Counted from the first letter of the stretch, positions 44,252-53,093 are shown. The stretch is 64,000 bases of DNA from DATBGS01 sp036557885 (GCA_036557885.1 DATBGS010000024.1:62001-126000); one strand, 5' to 3'. The notes: generated by a model not told the origin, from the letters alone. Numbers and translations are program-made.

Positions 44252-45499
44252 CTACGAGGCGTTTGTGTGCATCTCTCGTGCCTTAAATTGCTCTCCATGC
44301 TTGAGGCGCTTGCCGATGGCGGGATGATCATAGAGCAGAAATTCGATCACCGGGCCGGGGTCAAGTTCAGCCAGGTTTTGATTTGCCAGACGTGTCATGG
44401 AACTAATGAAGGCGTCCGGCATGCGCGTGCTTGTCAGGGCATACTCATCAGCCTGGCGCTCCACCCAGCGGCTAAAGCTGTTGCCCAGCGGCATCGTCAC
44501 CAATCCAAAGACGCCAAGCGCCGCTGCGACGAGCGGCATCGTCGCCACATCGGAGAGGCCGTGATACGTCGCTGACCCCTGCACAATGCTGTGCAGCACA
44601 AGGTTCACGACGAATAGCCCACCAAGAACTAATACGGTCTGGGTAACGATCAGCTTCCAGATGTCGCGGTGCACATGGTGCCCTAACTCATGGGCCAGCA
44701 CGACTTCTATCTCATCGGGCGTGTAGTTGCCCAGAAGTGTATCGCCTAGCACAATGCGCCGGGTGTTCCCCAGGCCCATCAGCGCGGCATTGGCGGCGGT
44801 GGTTTTGCTGCTCAGGTTCATGGTAAAGACGCCGCGCACGCGAGTGTTGGCCCGCTCAGCCAGAGCCAGCAGGCGCTTGCTGAGTTCTTCATCCTGCAAG
44901 GGCGTGAGCTTGAAAAAGAGCGGCAGAATGAGCACCGGCGCCAGATTCGCCAGCACCACCGAAACGAGCAGCAGCGCGCCCGCCGCCCAGAGCCACCACG
45001 TATTGGGCTGCACCGCCAGCAAGAGATAGAGCACCTCCACCGCGCCAACCTCAAAGACCAACCCCAGAGCTAGCCCTTTCCCTTGATCGCCCAGCCAGCT
45101 TCCCAGCGATTGATGCGAGAGGCCGTAGCGATGCGGCAGCACAAAGCCGCTGTAATAGCTCAGCGGGGCATCCAGAATTTGGTAGGCTACCATCAAGATG
45201 AGGAAAAAGAGCGCCACCTGGAGCGGCGCCCAGCCTGCAACGGGCTGCCAGGTGCCCGTTCCGGCCAGGGCATCGCGCAGGGAAGTAGCGATACCCGTGA
45301 CCAGCACGACAGCCAGCGCTACAGCGCCAAGCGCCAGGTCTACCAGCGTCAGCCAGTGCTTGATGCGCGCGTATTCGCGGGCGCGCTGCTGGCGGGCACC
45401 ATCTATTTCCGCCGGAGCGATGGCTGCGGCCTGGGTTTCCTCAACAGGAGGCTGCGGTTGGGCTGATTCTTGTTCAGATGATGCGTTGATAACGTCCAT
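44252..45499 (-). CDS. M48 family (Ste24/HtpX-like) membrane metallopeptidase
   Basis: A 415-residue integral membrane zinc protease of the Ste24 type. The zinc motif HExxH is in EVVLAHELGHHVHRD, and a downstream glutamate lies in WVERQADEYAL. About five membrane helices precede and flank it, for example LALGAVALAVVLVTGIATSL and LILMVAYQILDAPLSYYSGF. The N-terminal Gln/Glu-rich arm of 45 residues is cytosolic. ATG at 45499 was chosen for AAGGAG seven bases upstream. Such proteases remove damaged membrane proteins or cut CAAX-like peptides; the bacterial role is mostly quality control. Confidence 0.9.
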   Translation of the reverse strand: MDVINASSEQESAQPQPPVEETQAAAIAPAEIDGARQQRAREYARIKHWLTLVDLALGAVALAVVLVTGIATSLRDALAGTGTWQPVAGWAPLQVALFFLILMVAYQILDAPLSYYSGFVLPHRYGLSHQSLGSWLGDQGKGLALGLVFEVGAVEVLYLLLAVQPNTWWLWAAGALLLVSVVLANLAPVLILPLFFKLTPLQDEELSKRLLALAERANTRVRGVFTMNLSSKTTAANAALMGLGNTRRIVLGDTLLGNYTPDEIEVVLAHELGHHVHRDIWKLIVTQTVLVLGGLFVVNLVLHSIVQGSATYHGLSDVATMPLVAAALGVFGLVTMPLGNSFSRWVERQADEYALTSTRMPDAFISSMTRLANQNLAELDPGPVIEFLLYDHPAIGKRLKHGEQFKAREMHTNAS

Positions 45500-45636
45500 G
45501 AATGGCTCCTTTGGGCCTGAAACACACAAAGCGCGGCAGTTGCCCCACACATGCAGTGTAGCAGAAGGTGTGACGCACCGGCAAGCATGACGCCCTCAGG
45601 ATATAATGCCTTGCAATGAGGCGACAGGAGGAACTG

Positions 45637-46491
45637 ATGCAAAAAAGCATTCTGATCTGCATGGCGCATCCTGATGACGAGATCGGGACCGGCCCGCTCG
45701 TGACGCGCTATGTAGCCGAGGGCGCGCACGCCACGCTCATCTGCGCCACCAACGGCGATGTGGGGACGGTGGACAAAGAGTTTCTGGAGGGCTATGCGTC
45801 TATTGCGGAACTGCGGCTGGCCGAATTGGAACGCGCCACAACAACCATCGGCTTTACGGAGGTCGTCACATTTGGCTATCGGGACAGCGGCATGATGGGC
45901 ACCGAGGACAACCAGCACGCCGAAAGCCTCTGGCACGCGCCGCTGGAAGAAGTCACCCAGAAAGTGCTAGAGGTCATGCGGCGCGTGCGCCCGCAGGTAG
46001 TGATTACCTTCAACGACTTTGGGGCCTATGGGCACCCCGATCATATCAAATGTAACCAGGCAACCGTTGCCGCCTTCCACCAGTTGCAAAGCGAGCCGGA
46101 GCATCCCCAAAAGCTGTACTACACCAGCGGCCCGCGCCAGTTGATGCGCGTGGGGCTGGCGGTGATGAAGCTGCTGCGCAAAGACCCCAGAAAAACTGGA
46201 CGCAACAACGATATGGACCTTCAGGCGGCGTATGAGGCAGTCACACCCACAACCACCAGGATTCCGGTGGCCGGACACGTGGGGCCAACGATGAGAGCAA
46301 TGGGCTGCCACGCCAGCCAGATGGGGCGTTCAGCTTTCAGGGATACACTTGGTCCCCCAGCGGCGCGGCTGTTCTGGCGCAGGAGCGGGCTTTCGCGCGT
46401 CTTCCCAGAACCCCAGCCGAGCGAAGGTATCGAGCGCGATCTGTTTGAAGGCGTGACCTTCTCTGATCTGCCACTTGTAACGCAAGGATAA
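45637..46491 (+). CDS. PIG-L family deacetylase
   Basis: A zinc-dependent de-N-acetylase of about 284 residues, of the LmbE/PIG-L family. Zinc ligands are in MAHPDDEIGTGPLV (AHPDDE) and GHPDH in FGAYGHPDHIKCNQ. Members deacetylate GlcNAc-containing lipids, mycothiol or bacillithiol precursors; the substrate here is not evident. ATG at 45637 has AGGAGG five bases upstream and is preferred to 45616. Downstream lies a short-chain dehydrogenase gene after 27 bases on the same strand. Confidence 0.9.
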   Translation: MQKSILICMAHPDDEIGTGPLVTRYVAEGAHATLICATNGDVGTVDKEFLEGYASIAELRLAELERATTTIGFTEVVTFGYRDSGMMGTEDNQHAESLWHAPLEEVTQKVLEVMRRVRPQVVITFNDFGAYGHPDHIKCNQATVAAFHQLQSEPEHPQKLYYTSGPRQLMRVGLAVMKLLRKDPRKTGRNNDMDLQAAYEAVTPTTTRIPVAGHVGPTMRAMGCHASQMGRSAFRDTLGPPAARLFWRRSGLSRVFPEPQPSEGIERDLFEGVTFSDLPLVTQG

Positions 46492-46518
46492 GAGAGTTAT
46501 TTTCTCAAGGAGGATGCT

Positions 46519-47367
46519 GTGAAAGAATTTCAAGGGAAAGTAGCCGTTGTCACTGGGGGAGCCAGCGGCATTGGCCGGGCGCTGGCCGAGCACGCTGCCC
46601 AGCTTGGCATGAAGATCGTGCTGGCGGACATTGAAGAGGGAGCGCTTCAACAAGCCAGGCAAGCGCTGGAGGCTGGCAGCGCGCAAGTATTGGCTGTAAA
46701 AACCGATGTGTCTAAAGCCGAAGAAGTGGAGGCGCTGGCGCACAAAACGCTGGAGCACTTTGGCGCGGTGCATCTGCTCTTTAACAACGCGGGCGTCGGG
46801 GCAGGCGCTACCATCTGGGATAGCACGCTTGCTGATTGGCAGTGGGTGCTAGGCGTCAATCTGTGGGGCGTCATTCATGGCGTGCACACGTTCGTGCCGC
46901 TGATGCTCAAGCAAGGCGTCGAAGCGCATATCGTCAATACCGCCTCCATTGCTGGCCTCATCTCCGGGCCTGGGCTGGGCATCTATAAAGTAACCAAGTT
47001 TGGCGTAGTGACGCTTTCGGAAACGCTCTACTCCGAACTGACGCTAACCGGGGCGCCCATTAAAGTCTCGGTGCTCTGCCCAGGCTGGGTGAAGACGCGG
47101 GTAATGGAATCGGAGCGCAACCGCCCGGCGGCGTTGCAAAACGCCGCACAAGAGCCACTGAACCCCGCAGGCGAGGCAATTCTTCAGATGGTACATCAGG
47201 CGGTGGAAACGGGCATGGCACCCAGCCAGGTTGCTGAGGCTGTCTTTCAGGCCATCCGCGAAGAAAAGTTTTATATCCTGACGCATCCACACTTCAAAGC
47301 AGCGGTTGAGTCGCGCAACGAAGATATACATCTGGAGCGCAACCCGACATTTACACCGTTCATGTGA
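46519..47367 (+). CDS. Short-chain dehydrogenase/reductase (SDR)
   Basis: A 282-residue NAD(P)-dependent oxidoreductase. The cofactor site is VTGGASGIGRALAEHAAQLG (TGxxxGIG), with NNAGVGAG, the catalytic Ser in NTASIAGLISGPGLG, and the catalytic YKVTK (Y-x3-K). Asp in VLADIEEGAL suggests NAD preference. The substrate is unknown. GTG start with AGGAGG five bases before it. The stop lies a few bases before the next gene, a methyltransferase, so PIG-L, SDR and methyltransferase may be one transcript. Confidence 0.92.
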   Translation: MKEFQGKVAVVTGGASGIGRALAEHAAQLGMKIVLADIEEGALQQARQALEAGSAQVLAVKTDVSKAEEVEALAHKTLEHFGAVHLLFNNAGVGAGATIWDSTLADWQWVLGVNLWGVIHGVHTFVPLMLKQGVEAHIVNTASIAGLISGPGLGIYKVTKFGVVTLSETLYSELTLTGAPIKVSVLCPGWVKTRVMESERNRPAALQNAAQEPLNPAGEAILQMVHQAVETGMAPSQVAEAVFQAIREEKFYILTHPHFKAAVESRNEDIHLERNPTFTPFM

Positions 47368-47399
47368 GGCATGGCAAGCAACATCATGGGAGGGATCGA

Positions 47400-48032
47400 A
47401 TGAACGATGAAGAACTGGCGCGCTGGTTTGAGGCCAACAAAACGCTGCTGGAGACGGCGTATCTCGCCGCCGAAGACCCCTGGCAGCAATCTGGCTCCAG
47501 CATTGGGAAAAAGACCACCGTTGACGAATGGACTGCGAAGCGCCGCTGCATTGCCGATTGTATGGAGCATTCCGGCACCTTTCTGGATGTTGGCTGCGCC
47601 AACGGGTATCTGATGGAGTGTGTAGTGCAGTGGACCGCAGAACGCGGCATTGCCGTTGACCCGTATGGCGTGGATTTTTCCGAAAAACTGGTAGCGCTGG
47701 CACGCCAGCGGCTTCCACAATACACGGACCATTTTTACATCGGCAATGCCTGGGATTGGACGCCGCCGCGCACCTATGATTACGTGCGTACCTGCCTGGA
47801 GTATGTGCCAGATGAACTGCATGGCCGTTTGGTGAGCAGGATGCTAGAACATTTCGTTGTTCCTGGCGGGTTGCTGCTGGCGGTTGAGTATAGTCCCAAA
47901 GATAAGCCCAACATAGGGCTAGACATAGATCGCTACCTTAAACGTCTGGGCTTTGCGGTGGAGTCCACCAAAACAGCCTTTTGGAATGGCGTAGAGAAGA
48001 CAAGAGTGGCGGTGATCAGAAAGCGAGATTAG
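47400..48032 (+). CDS. Class I SAM-dependent methyltransferase
   Basis: A 210-residue methyltransferase. The SAM site is FLDVGCANGYLMECVVQW, followed by GVDFSEKLVALARQRLPQ and a post-I GGLLLAVEYSPKD. The acceptor is unknown. ATG at 47400 has GGGAGGG upstream at a good distance; a longer frame from 47364 has none. Its end overlaps the convergent polymerase gene by four bases. Confidence 0.88.
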   Translation: MNDEELARWFEANKTLLETAYLAAEDPWQQSGSSIGKKTTVDEWTAKRRCIADCMEHSGTFLDVGCANGYLMECVVQWTAERGIAVDPYGVDFSEKLVALARQRLPQYTDHFYIGNAWDWTPPRTYDYVRTCLEYVPDELHGRLVSRMLEHFVVPGGLLLAVEYSPKDKPNIGLDIDRYLKRLGFAVESTKTAFWNGVEKTRVAVIRKRD

Positions 48033-50602
48033 CCCGCCGCGCAGCGTATCCACTTGGGCTGAATCGTCTCGATTGGCTCATCGAACAGGCCAGCCACACC
48101 CTCCACGCGAAATAGTTGCTCGAAATCCGCCGGGGCAAAGGCTTTGCGCAGCCGGGAAGCATAGGATGTGACCAACGCCTGAAGGTAGTGGTCCACGTCG
48201 TAGTCGCGGCGTTCGGCCATGACTTCCCGGCGCGAGGGGGTGCCCCCATCCGCCCCACCCCTGGCGTTTGAAAACGCGGCTAAGGGCGTGCCGCCTCCAA
48301 GTCCGCCTTCGCGGACTCCCTGCCCCCACACAGGACGCACTCCGCGTAGTAGCTCGTCTTCTGCTTCATTATCTTCCATCTCATCTGCTTCATCACCAGA
48401 TGATTCGTTCGCTTCTTCTGGCAGCCAGATATACGCGCCACCACGCGCCCGATAGAAGCGCACACGCTCGCCCGGCGACCAGCGCGTGCGCCCGGCGGCC
48501 AAGAGCGCCTCATATTGTGCCTCGGAGTGACCAGTGCGGGCAGCCAGATACGCTTCTGGCGTCTTGGAGAGGCGTACCCGCGCCCCTAGATCGGTTGCAG
48601 GCAGCGCCCGGCTGCGCACCGCCGCAATGGTGTCCAGATACGCATCGCGGGCGCCCGGCACATCGCCCGTCATCACGCATTGCAGCGCCCGGCGCAAAAA
48701 CCGCTCGCCAAACGGCTCGGCGCGGCTGGAGCGTAACGCCACGCCATGCACAATCAAGCGCCCGCTGTAGGTGAGCAGGGCGTAGTTTTTTACTTCGTGG
48801 CTGAGCATGGCGCGGTAGCGTCCCTCATATTCCAGGTGGATGCCTGCGGGCAGTTCCGCGCCAATCTCGCCAACCAGCGCCCGCTCTTGCTCCTCGGTCC
48901 ACTCCGAGGGGACGGCAAAATAGACGCCATCGGTATCCGCTTCGATCAGCGCCATCCCGCGCTGGCGCAGCGCGTTGAGCACCTGCGTCAGCACTTCGCG
49001 CCCGCGCCGTGTGACTTCGCCAGCAGCCCGGCCATCGGCAAAGAGCGCCATTGAGCCAGCGCCCATGTAGCCATAGGCGGCGTTGATCAGAATCTTCATG
49101 GCGGCCTGGGTCGCGTCGTGGTGGTTGGCCTCGATGGAGCCTGGTTCAGCGGTGCGAGCAGCGGCTTTGTGGGCCAGGCGCAGATCAATCAGCCGGTCCA
49201 GAATGCCAAGGAACGCGCCCAGGCGATCACACGACGGCCCAATCTGGAAGGTGCGCATCAGCGAGGGATACAGCGAGGCGACATCGGCTTTGACTACGTG
49301 CTCGGCCACCCCTTCAGCAAAGAGGTGCACCGCGCCGCCCTCGTGCATGCCATCCTCGGCGCTCAAGCTGGCAGCCTGGGCAGGCAGCGCCGCGCCTGCC
49401 CGCAGATAGGCGCGCACCAGCAGCGGCTCCAGAATGCCCATTGCCGGGCCAGCCGAGGCCAGCCGCTCGTAGCGGCGCGGGGCCATGCTTGCCAGCGCAA
49501 AGGGTGCGCCCAGCAGCCGCCGCGACAGGCCATCTACCTCTTCCACGTCGTCCAGGGCGTACTGGCGCACCAGTTCGGGCTGCTGGCGATAGGTATCAAA
49601 GATGGCCGCGCCTTCGAGATAGACACGATCAGGCGCAGCGATGCCAAAGTAGCGCGCCACATCTTTCAGACTGTGGCTGGGCATATCGCGCACCACAAAA
49701 TCGTGGCGCCGTACCGCGTCCAGCGTATCAATCAACTCTCGTCCGGGGACGCTGTAGCGCGTGCGGCGGCGCGCCTCCGGGCCAACCGCCAGCGTTTCTT
49801 GCAAGCGTTCCAACAGCAGCGGGCCACCCTCGCGGCCCAGGCGCAGCGGGACGCCATGCAGCGACGCGCGCTGCTCCAGAAACGAAAGATCAAAGCCAAA
49901 GAGGTTATGATTTTCGATCACATCCGGGTCGCGCTCGCGGATGAGGGCGCACAGATCAGCAATCAGCCGCGCCTCGTCTTCTGGTCTGGGGGCATCTAGC
50001 GTCGTTGCCAGCCCGCGACTATCGCGGATGGCGACCATAAAGATGCGCCCGCGCGAGGGGTCCAGCGCGGTGGTTTCCAGGTCAAATTGCAGACGATGCA
50101 GGTCTTCGTAGGCCAGCCCGCGAAAATACACGCGCCCGGTCTGCATCAGGTATTGCTCCACCGGCCCCACGCGATAGTAATCATCGGGGAGTTCGTTCAG
50201 GCTGGTGATCTGGCGGCTGAGCCGCCGAGACGCGCCTGCTGCCAGCGCGCGCTCCAGATAGCGTCCATCGCGGGCCGAAAGCAGGTAACGATAGGACGGC
50301 GCAGAGGCCGGGGCATCCAGTTCACGATAGCTAACAATGGCGTTCGCGCCGCCAGGGGCGGCTGCTGGGATGACAGCAGCCCCCAGATGCGCCAGATCAG
50401 CCAGGGTGGTTGCAAAGAGCCAGGGGCGAAATGTCGCTCTTTCGCAGCGCACCTGCCCGCCCTCGCGCCGCCAGATGAGGGCGTTTCCATCGCGGCTCGC
50501 CCAGACAGAGACAATCCCCGGCGTCGTGTCCCACCCAAAAAGGCGTTCGTCTTCAACGGGCTGAATATGCTGATCAGATGCGGCGGAAAGATGAAGAGAC
50601 AT
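48029..50602 (-). CDS. Family B DNA polymerase (archaeal-like) with exonuclease domain
   Basis: An 857-residue replicative-type polymerase, rare in bacteria outside the PolII group. All exonuclease motifs are visible: QFDLETTALDP (Exo I), ENHNLFGFDLSFL (Exo II) and QYALDDVEEVD (Exo III), so proofreading is expected. Polymerase motifs are KADVASLYPSLMR (A), KILINAAYGYMG (B) and EADTDGVYFAV (C), all acidic residues intact. The C-terminal 130 residues hold a low-complexity insertion (EADEMEDNEAEDE and GGLGGGTPLAAF) not seen in the family, from about residue 720. Divergent from the FMN riboswitch locus; its promoter region is shared with that unit. A repair or translesion role is possible. Confidence 0.93.
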   Translation of the reverse strand: MSLHLSAASDQHIQPVEDERLFGWDTTPGIVSVWASRDGNALIWRREGGQVRCERATFRPWLFATTLADLAHLGAAVIPAAAPGGANAIVSYRELDAPASAPSYRYLLSARDGRYLERALAAGASRRLSRQITSLNELPDDYYRVGPVEQYLMQTGRVYFRGLAYEDLHRLQFDLETTALDPSRGRIFMVAIRDSRGLATTLDAPRPEDEARLIADLCALIRERDPDVIENHNLFGFDLSFLEQRASLHGVPLRLGREGGPLLLERLQETLAVGPEARRRTRYSVPGRELIDTLDAVRRHDFVVRDMPSHSLKDVARYFGIAAPDRVYLEGAAIFDTYRQQPELVRQYALDDVEEVDGLSRRLLGAPFALASMAPRRYERLASAGPAMGILEPLLVRAYLRAGAALPAQAASLSAEDGMHEGGAVHLFAEGVAEHVVKADVASLYPSLMRTFQIGPSCDRLGAFLGILDRLIDLRLAHKAAARTAEPGSIEANHHDATQAAMKILINAAYGYMGAGSMALFADGRAAGEVTRRGREVLTQVLNALRQRGMALIEADTDGVYFAVPSEWTEEQERALVGEIGAELPAGIHLEYEGRYRAMLSHEVKNYALLTYSGRLIVHGVALRSSRAEPFGERFLRRALQCVMTGDVPGARDAYLDTIAAVRSRALPATDLGARVRLSKTPEAYLAARTGHSEAQYEALLAAGRTRWSPGERVRFYRARGGAYIWLPEEANESSGDEADEMEDNEAEDELLRGVRPVWGQGVREGGLGGGTPLAAFSNARGGADGGTPSRREVMAERRDYDVDHYLQALVTSYASRLRKAFAPADFEQLFRVEGVAGLFDEPIETIQPKWIRCAAG
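48236..48316. repeat. Structured insertion within the polB coding sequence
   Basis: Three tight palindromes in a row: GGGGGTGCCCCC (48236-48247), GCGTTTGAAAACGC (48264-48277) and GTCCGCCTTCGCGGAC (48301-48316). They encode the Gly-rich low-complexity stretch of the polymerase and look like an inserted repeat unlike the dispersed GTAGC family. Confidence 0.5.
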
Positions 50603-50665
50603 AGCGCTCCTGGTCGTTTTTCTATAAGAACCTGCGTTCTAAGTATAGCACACAGGGCGCGAATC

Positions 50666-50695
50666 TTGACATCAGTATATTCTGCGCGCTATGGT
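50666..50695 (+). promoter_or_regulatory. Promoter of the FMN riboswitch-ribXY unit
   Basis: TTGACA at 50666-50671, 18-base spacer, TATGGT at 50690-50695, some 70 bases before the aptamer. Confidence 0.5.
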
Positions 50696-50765
50696 TTATG
50701 CAGGCAGGAAACCAGGAAGCCACACTGCAACGAAAGTGAAGGGTTTTCTGCCAAAGAAAGAGTAT

Positions 50766-50928
50766 GACCTTCGGGGCAGGGTGAAATTCCCGATCGGCGG
50801 TATGGCGGCGCGCTGCAACGCAGCACACGCCAAGCCCGCGAGCCGAGCCTGATGTGTATAGCATCACCGCAGAGCAGATGCCGGTGCAAGGCCGGAGCCG
50901 ACAGTTACAGTCTGGATGGAAGAAGGTC
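50766..50928 (+). ncRNA. FMN riboswitch (RFN element)
   Basis: The aptamer begins GACCTTC (50766-50772) and closes GAAGGTC (50922-50928) as stem P1. Consensus parts are present in order: GGGGCAGGGTGAAATTCCCG, ATCGGCGGTA, AGCCCGCGAGC (50833-50843), GCCGGAGCCGAC and AGTTACAGTCTGGATGG. It senses flavin mononucleotide and controls riboflavin synthesis or uptake genes; here it stands before a permease and a binding-protein gene. Confidence 0.95.
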
Positions 50929-50988
50929 GAATGGCGGCTGCGCGCCCTTTGCTTATGTGAAGGGTGTCCTGTTGCGTTCGCCTCATGT

Positions 50989-51060
50989 CGCCCCAGGTCG
51001 GTAGTCTCGGCTGGGGCGGTTCTGCATTTAGCGCCTCCTCAGCCGCGCAACCGAGGAGGC
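50989..51060 (+). promoter_or_regulatory. Riboswitch expression platform with RBS-masking hairpin
   Basis: A hairpin CGCCCCAG...CTGGGGCG (50989-51018) is followed by GCCTCCTC (51033-51040) pairing with GAGGAGGC (51053-51060). The latter stem holds the GAGGAGG ribosome-binding site of ribX, so control at translation initiation is likely. Confidence 0.7.
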
Positions 51061-51065
51061 TTGCA

Positions 51066-51953
51066 TTGGGTATTACTTCTACCTCTCCACCGTTCCCACC
51101 TACCAAAGCGCGCCCAAGGCGCGAAGCAGCAACTCCTCTTGTCCCTGAAGAGGCTGCGGCATTTGACGAACCATCAGATAAAAGGCGAGCGGTCCGCCAA
51201 CGTTCCAAACGTGCTGCGCTGATACTCAGGGTGCTGGCGCCAGTGCTGCTGGGCATTGCGCTGGTGGCGGCCTGGCAGATTGTCGTGCAGATGGGGCGGG
51301 TTTCCGAATTTGTCTTGCCCGCGCCCGCCGATGTCGCGCAATCCTTCTGGGGGTCGCTCCAAAGTGGTTCGCTGCTTCAGTACACCAGAGTCACCGCGCT
51401 AGAGAGCCTGCTGGGGTGCGCGCTGGGGGCACTCGTGGCGCTGCCGCTGGGCTACTCTATCGCGCATAGCCGGTTCGTCGCCAGCACGGTGCAGCCCTAT
51501 CTCGCCGCGAGCCAGGCTGTTCCCGCCGTTGCCATTGCGCCATTGATTGGACTGTGGCTGGGCTATGGGCTAACGCCGGTTGTTGCGTTGTGCGCGCTGA
51601 TTGTGTTCTTCCCGATGGTAATTACCACCGTCCTGGGGCTGCGCATGCTTGATCAGGATATTCTGGACGCGGCGCGCGTGGAAGGGGCTGGCCGATGGGC
51701 GCTGCTCTGGCACATTGAGTTTCCGCTGGCGCTGCCAAGCATTCTGGCCGGGCTGCGCACCAGCCTGACCCTTTCCATCACCGGCTCTGTCGTTGGTGAG
51801 TTCGTGGTTGGCGGCAATGGCCTGGGCGAACTGCTGATTGTTGAACGCAGCTTCGCGGATGCCGCTGGCGTTTTTGTCACGTTATTTATGCTGGCGCTGC
51901 TGGCCGCCGTCCTCTATGGCGGGGTGCGGCTGATTGAGCGCCGCTTGCTTTAA
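51066..51953 (+). CDS. ribX: Riboflavin ABC transporter permease RibX
   Basis: An inner-membrane permease of the BinPT/NMT1-type ABC importers, about 295 residues. Six helices are visible, beginning APVLLGIALVAAWQIVVQMG after a 60-residue cytosolic arm; the EAA-like loop that docks the ATPase reads DAARVEGAGRWALLWHIEFP. The start is TTG 51066, because GAGGAGG lies six bases upstream and earlier ATG codons lie within the riboswitch platform. Placement behind an FMN riboswitch and before an NMT1-type lipoprotein gene fits the RibXY riboflavin transporter described from Chloroflexi. No ATPase gene is adjacent. Confidence 0.85.
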   Translation: MGITSTSPPFPPTKARPRREAATPLVPEEAAAFDEPSDKRRAVRQRSKRAALILRVLAPVLLGIALVAAWQIVVQMGRVSEFVLPAPADVAQSFWGSLQSGSLLQYTRVTALESLLGCALGALVALPLGYSIAHSRFVASTVQPYLAASQAVPAVAIAPLIGLWLGYGLTPVVALCALIVFFPMVITTVLGLRMLDQDILDAARVEGAGRWALLWHIEFPLALPSILAGLRTSLTLSITGSVVGEFVVGGNGLGELLIVERSFADAAGVFVTLFMLALLAAVLYGGVRLIERRLL

Positions 51954-51967
51954 AAGGAGAGATTATC

Positions 51968-52999
51968 GTGCGTTTGTCTCACGCGCTTTCGTTTCGGCTG
52001 GCATCACGCTCAGCCGCGCTGCTGGCCGCGCTTGTCGTGGTCTTTCTTGCCGGGTGTGGGAACACCAGCGCCAACGCAAATCAGCATCATCTTACGGTTG
52101 GCCTGACCTACATTCCAAACATTCAGTTTGCGCCGTTTTATGTGGCGCAGGAACTTGGCTATTACAAAGATGCCGGGTTGAATGTGACACTGCGCCATCA
52201 TCAATTCAGCGAGGGCGAGTTTGATGCCATCGCCGCCGGAAAAGAAGACGCCGTGTTTGGCGGCGGCGACGAGATGCTCCAGGCCCGCGACCACAAGATT
52301 TCCCTGGTGTATGTCGCCAATGTCTATACGAAGTATCCGGTGGCGCTGATGGTGCCCGCCAACTCGCCCATCAAGACAGCGGCAGACCTGCGCGGCCACA
52401 CCATCGGCATCCCTGGGCAATTTGGGGAAACCTACTTTGGCTTGCTGGCGCTGCTCCAGAATGCGGGGCTGAAAGCCTCGGATGTCACCATGCAAAACAT
52501 TGCCTTCACGCAGGTTGCGGCGCTGCTGGGGAACAAGGTAGACGCCGTGATGGGCTATCTGAACAATGAAGCGATTCAGTTTCAGCAGGCTAATTTTGCG
52601 GTGCGCACGCTGGCGCTTTCAGACGTGGTGCAGCCATTGCCGCTCGTCTCAAACGGGCTGGGCGCGCTGCAATCGGAACTGGACGCGCACCCGGATGATA
52701 TCAAAGCGCTGGTGGCGGCCACCATGCGCGGCGTGCAATACACGATTGCTCACCCGCAAGACGCGCTGAACATCAGCAAGAAATATGTGGACGGGCTGGA
52801 TGACTCCAAAAATGCCGCGAACGCGCTGGCAGTCTTGCAGGCGACGATTCCGATGTGGCAGGATACCGCGACGAGTTCCGGCCATAACGACCCGAATACC
52901 TGGCAGGCGATGGAAGCGTTCATGCTCCAATATGGGCTGATCTCTACCCAGATGGACGCAAGCCAGGCGTTTAGCAACGATTATCTGCCCCAGGGTTGA
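51968..52999 (+). CDS. ribY: Riboflavin-binding lipoprotein RibY (NMT1/THI5-like)
   Basis: A 343-residue solute-binding protein with a lipoprotein signal (ALLAALVVVFLAGCGNTSAN; Cys lipobox LAGC). The mature part is of the NMT1/THI5-like fold used for thiamine and riboflavin precursors: VGLTYIPNIQFAPFYVAQE at the start, then GAGDEMLQAR-like GGGDEMLQARDH and LRGHTIGIPGQFGETYFGLL. GTG start with AGGAG seven bases before it, 14 bases behind ribX. A hairpin terminator and a dispersed repeat follow, so the unit ends here without an ATPase gene. Confidence 0.85.
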   Translation: MRLSHALSFRLASRSAALLAALVVVFLAGCGNTSANANQHHLTVGLTYIPNIQFAPFYVAQELGYYKDAGLNVTLRHHQFSEGEFDAIAAGKEDAVFGGGDEMLQARDHKISLVYVANVYTKYPVALMVPANSPIKTAADLRGHTIGIPGQFGETYFGLLALLQNAGLKASDVTMQNIAFTQVAALLGNKVDAVMGYLNNEAIQFQQANFAVRTLALSDVVQPLPLVSNGLGALQSELDAHPDDIKALVAATMRGVQYTIAHPQDALNISKKYVDGLDDSKNAANALAVLQATIPMWQDTATSSGHNDPNTWQAMEAFMLQYGLISTQMDASQAFSNDYLPQG

Positions 53000-53004
53000 C
53001 CTTT

Positions 53005-53031
53005 GGCGGGCCGACAAGCTGTCGGCCCGCC
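53005..53031 (+). terminator. Hairpin behind ribY
   Basis: GGCGGGCCGACA (53005-53016), loop AGC, TGTCGGCCCGCC (53020-53031): a perfect 12-bp stem, though no T run follows directly. Confidence 0.7.
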
Positions 53032-53032
53032 A

Positions 53033-53059
53033 ACCGGCAGGGACGCCGGTGCTACAAGC
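53033..53059. repeat. Dispersed GC-rich repeat, single copy
   Basis: ACCGGCAGGGACGCCGGTGC followed by TACAAGC, directly behind the ribY terminator hairpin. The inner sequence is the same as in the copy inside murF-alr. Confidence 0.75.
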
Positions 53060-53093
53060 AGTACCCTCTTCTATGAGGGTTTATTGGAGATGC

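Noticed and set aside
50964..51065. Upstream ATG start for the ribX frame
   Set aside because: It lies in the riboswitch expression platform and lacks a ribosome-binding site, while TTG 51066 has GAGGAGG six bases before it.
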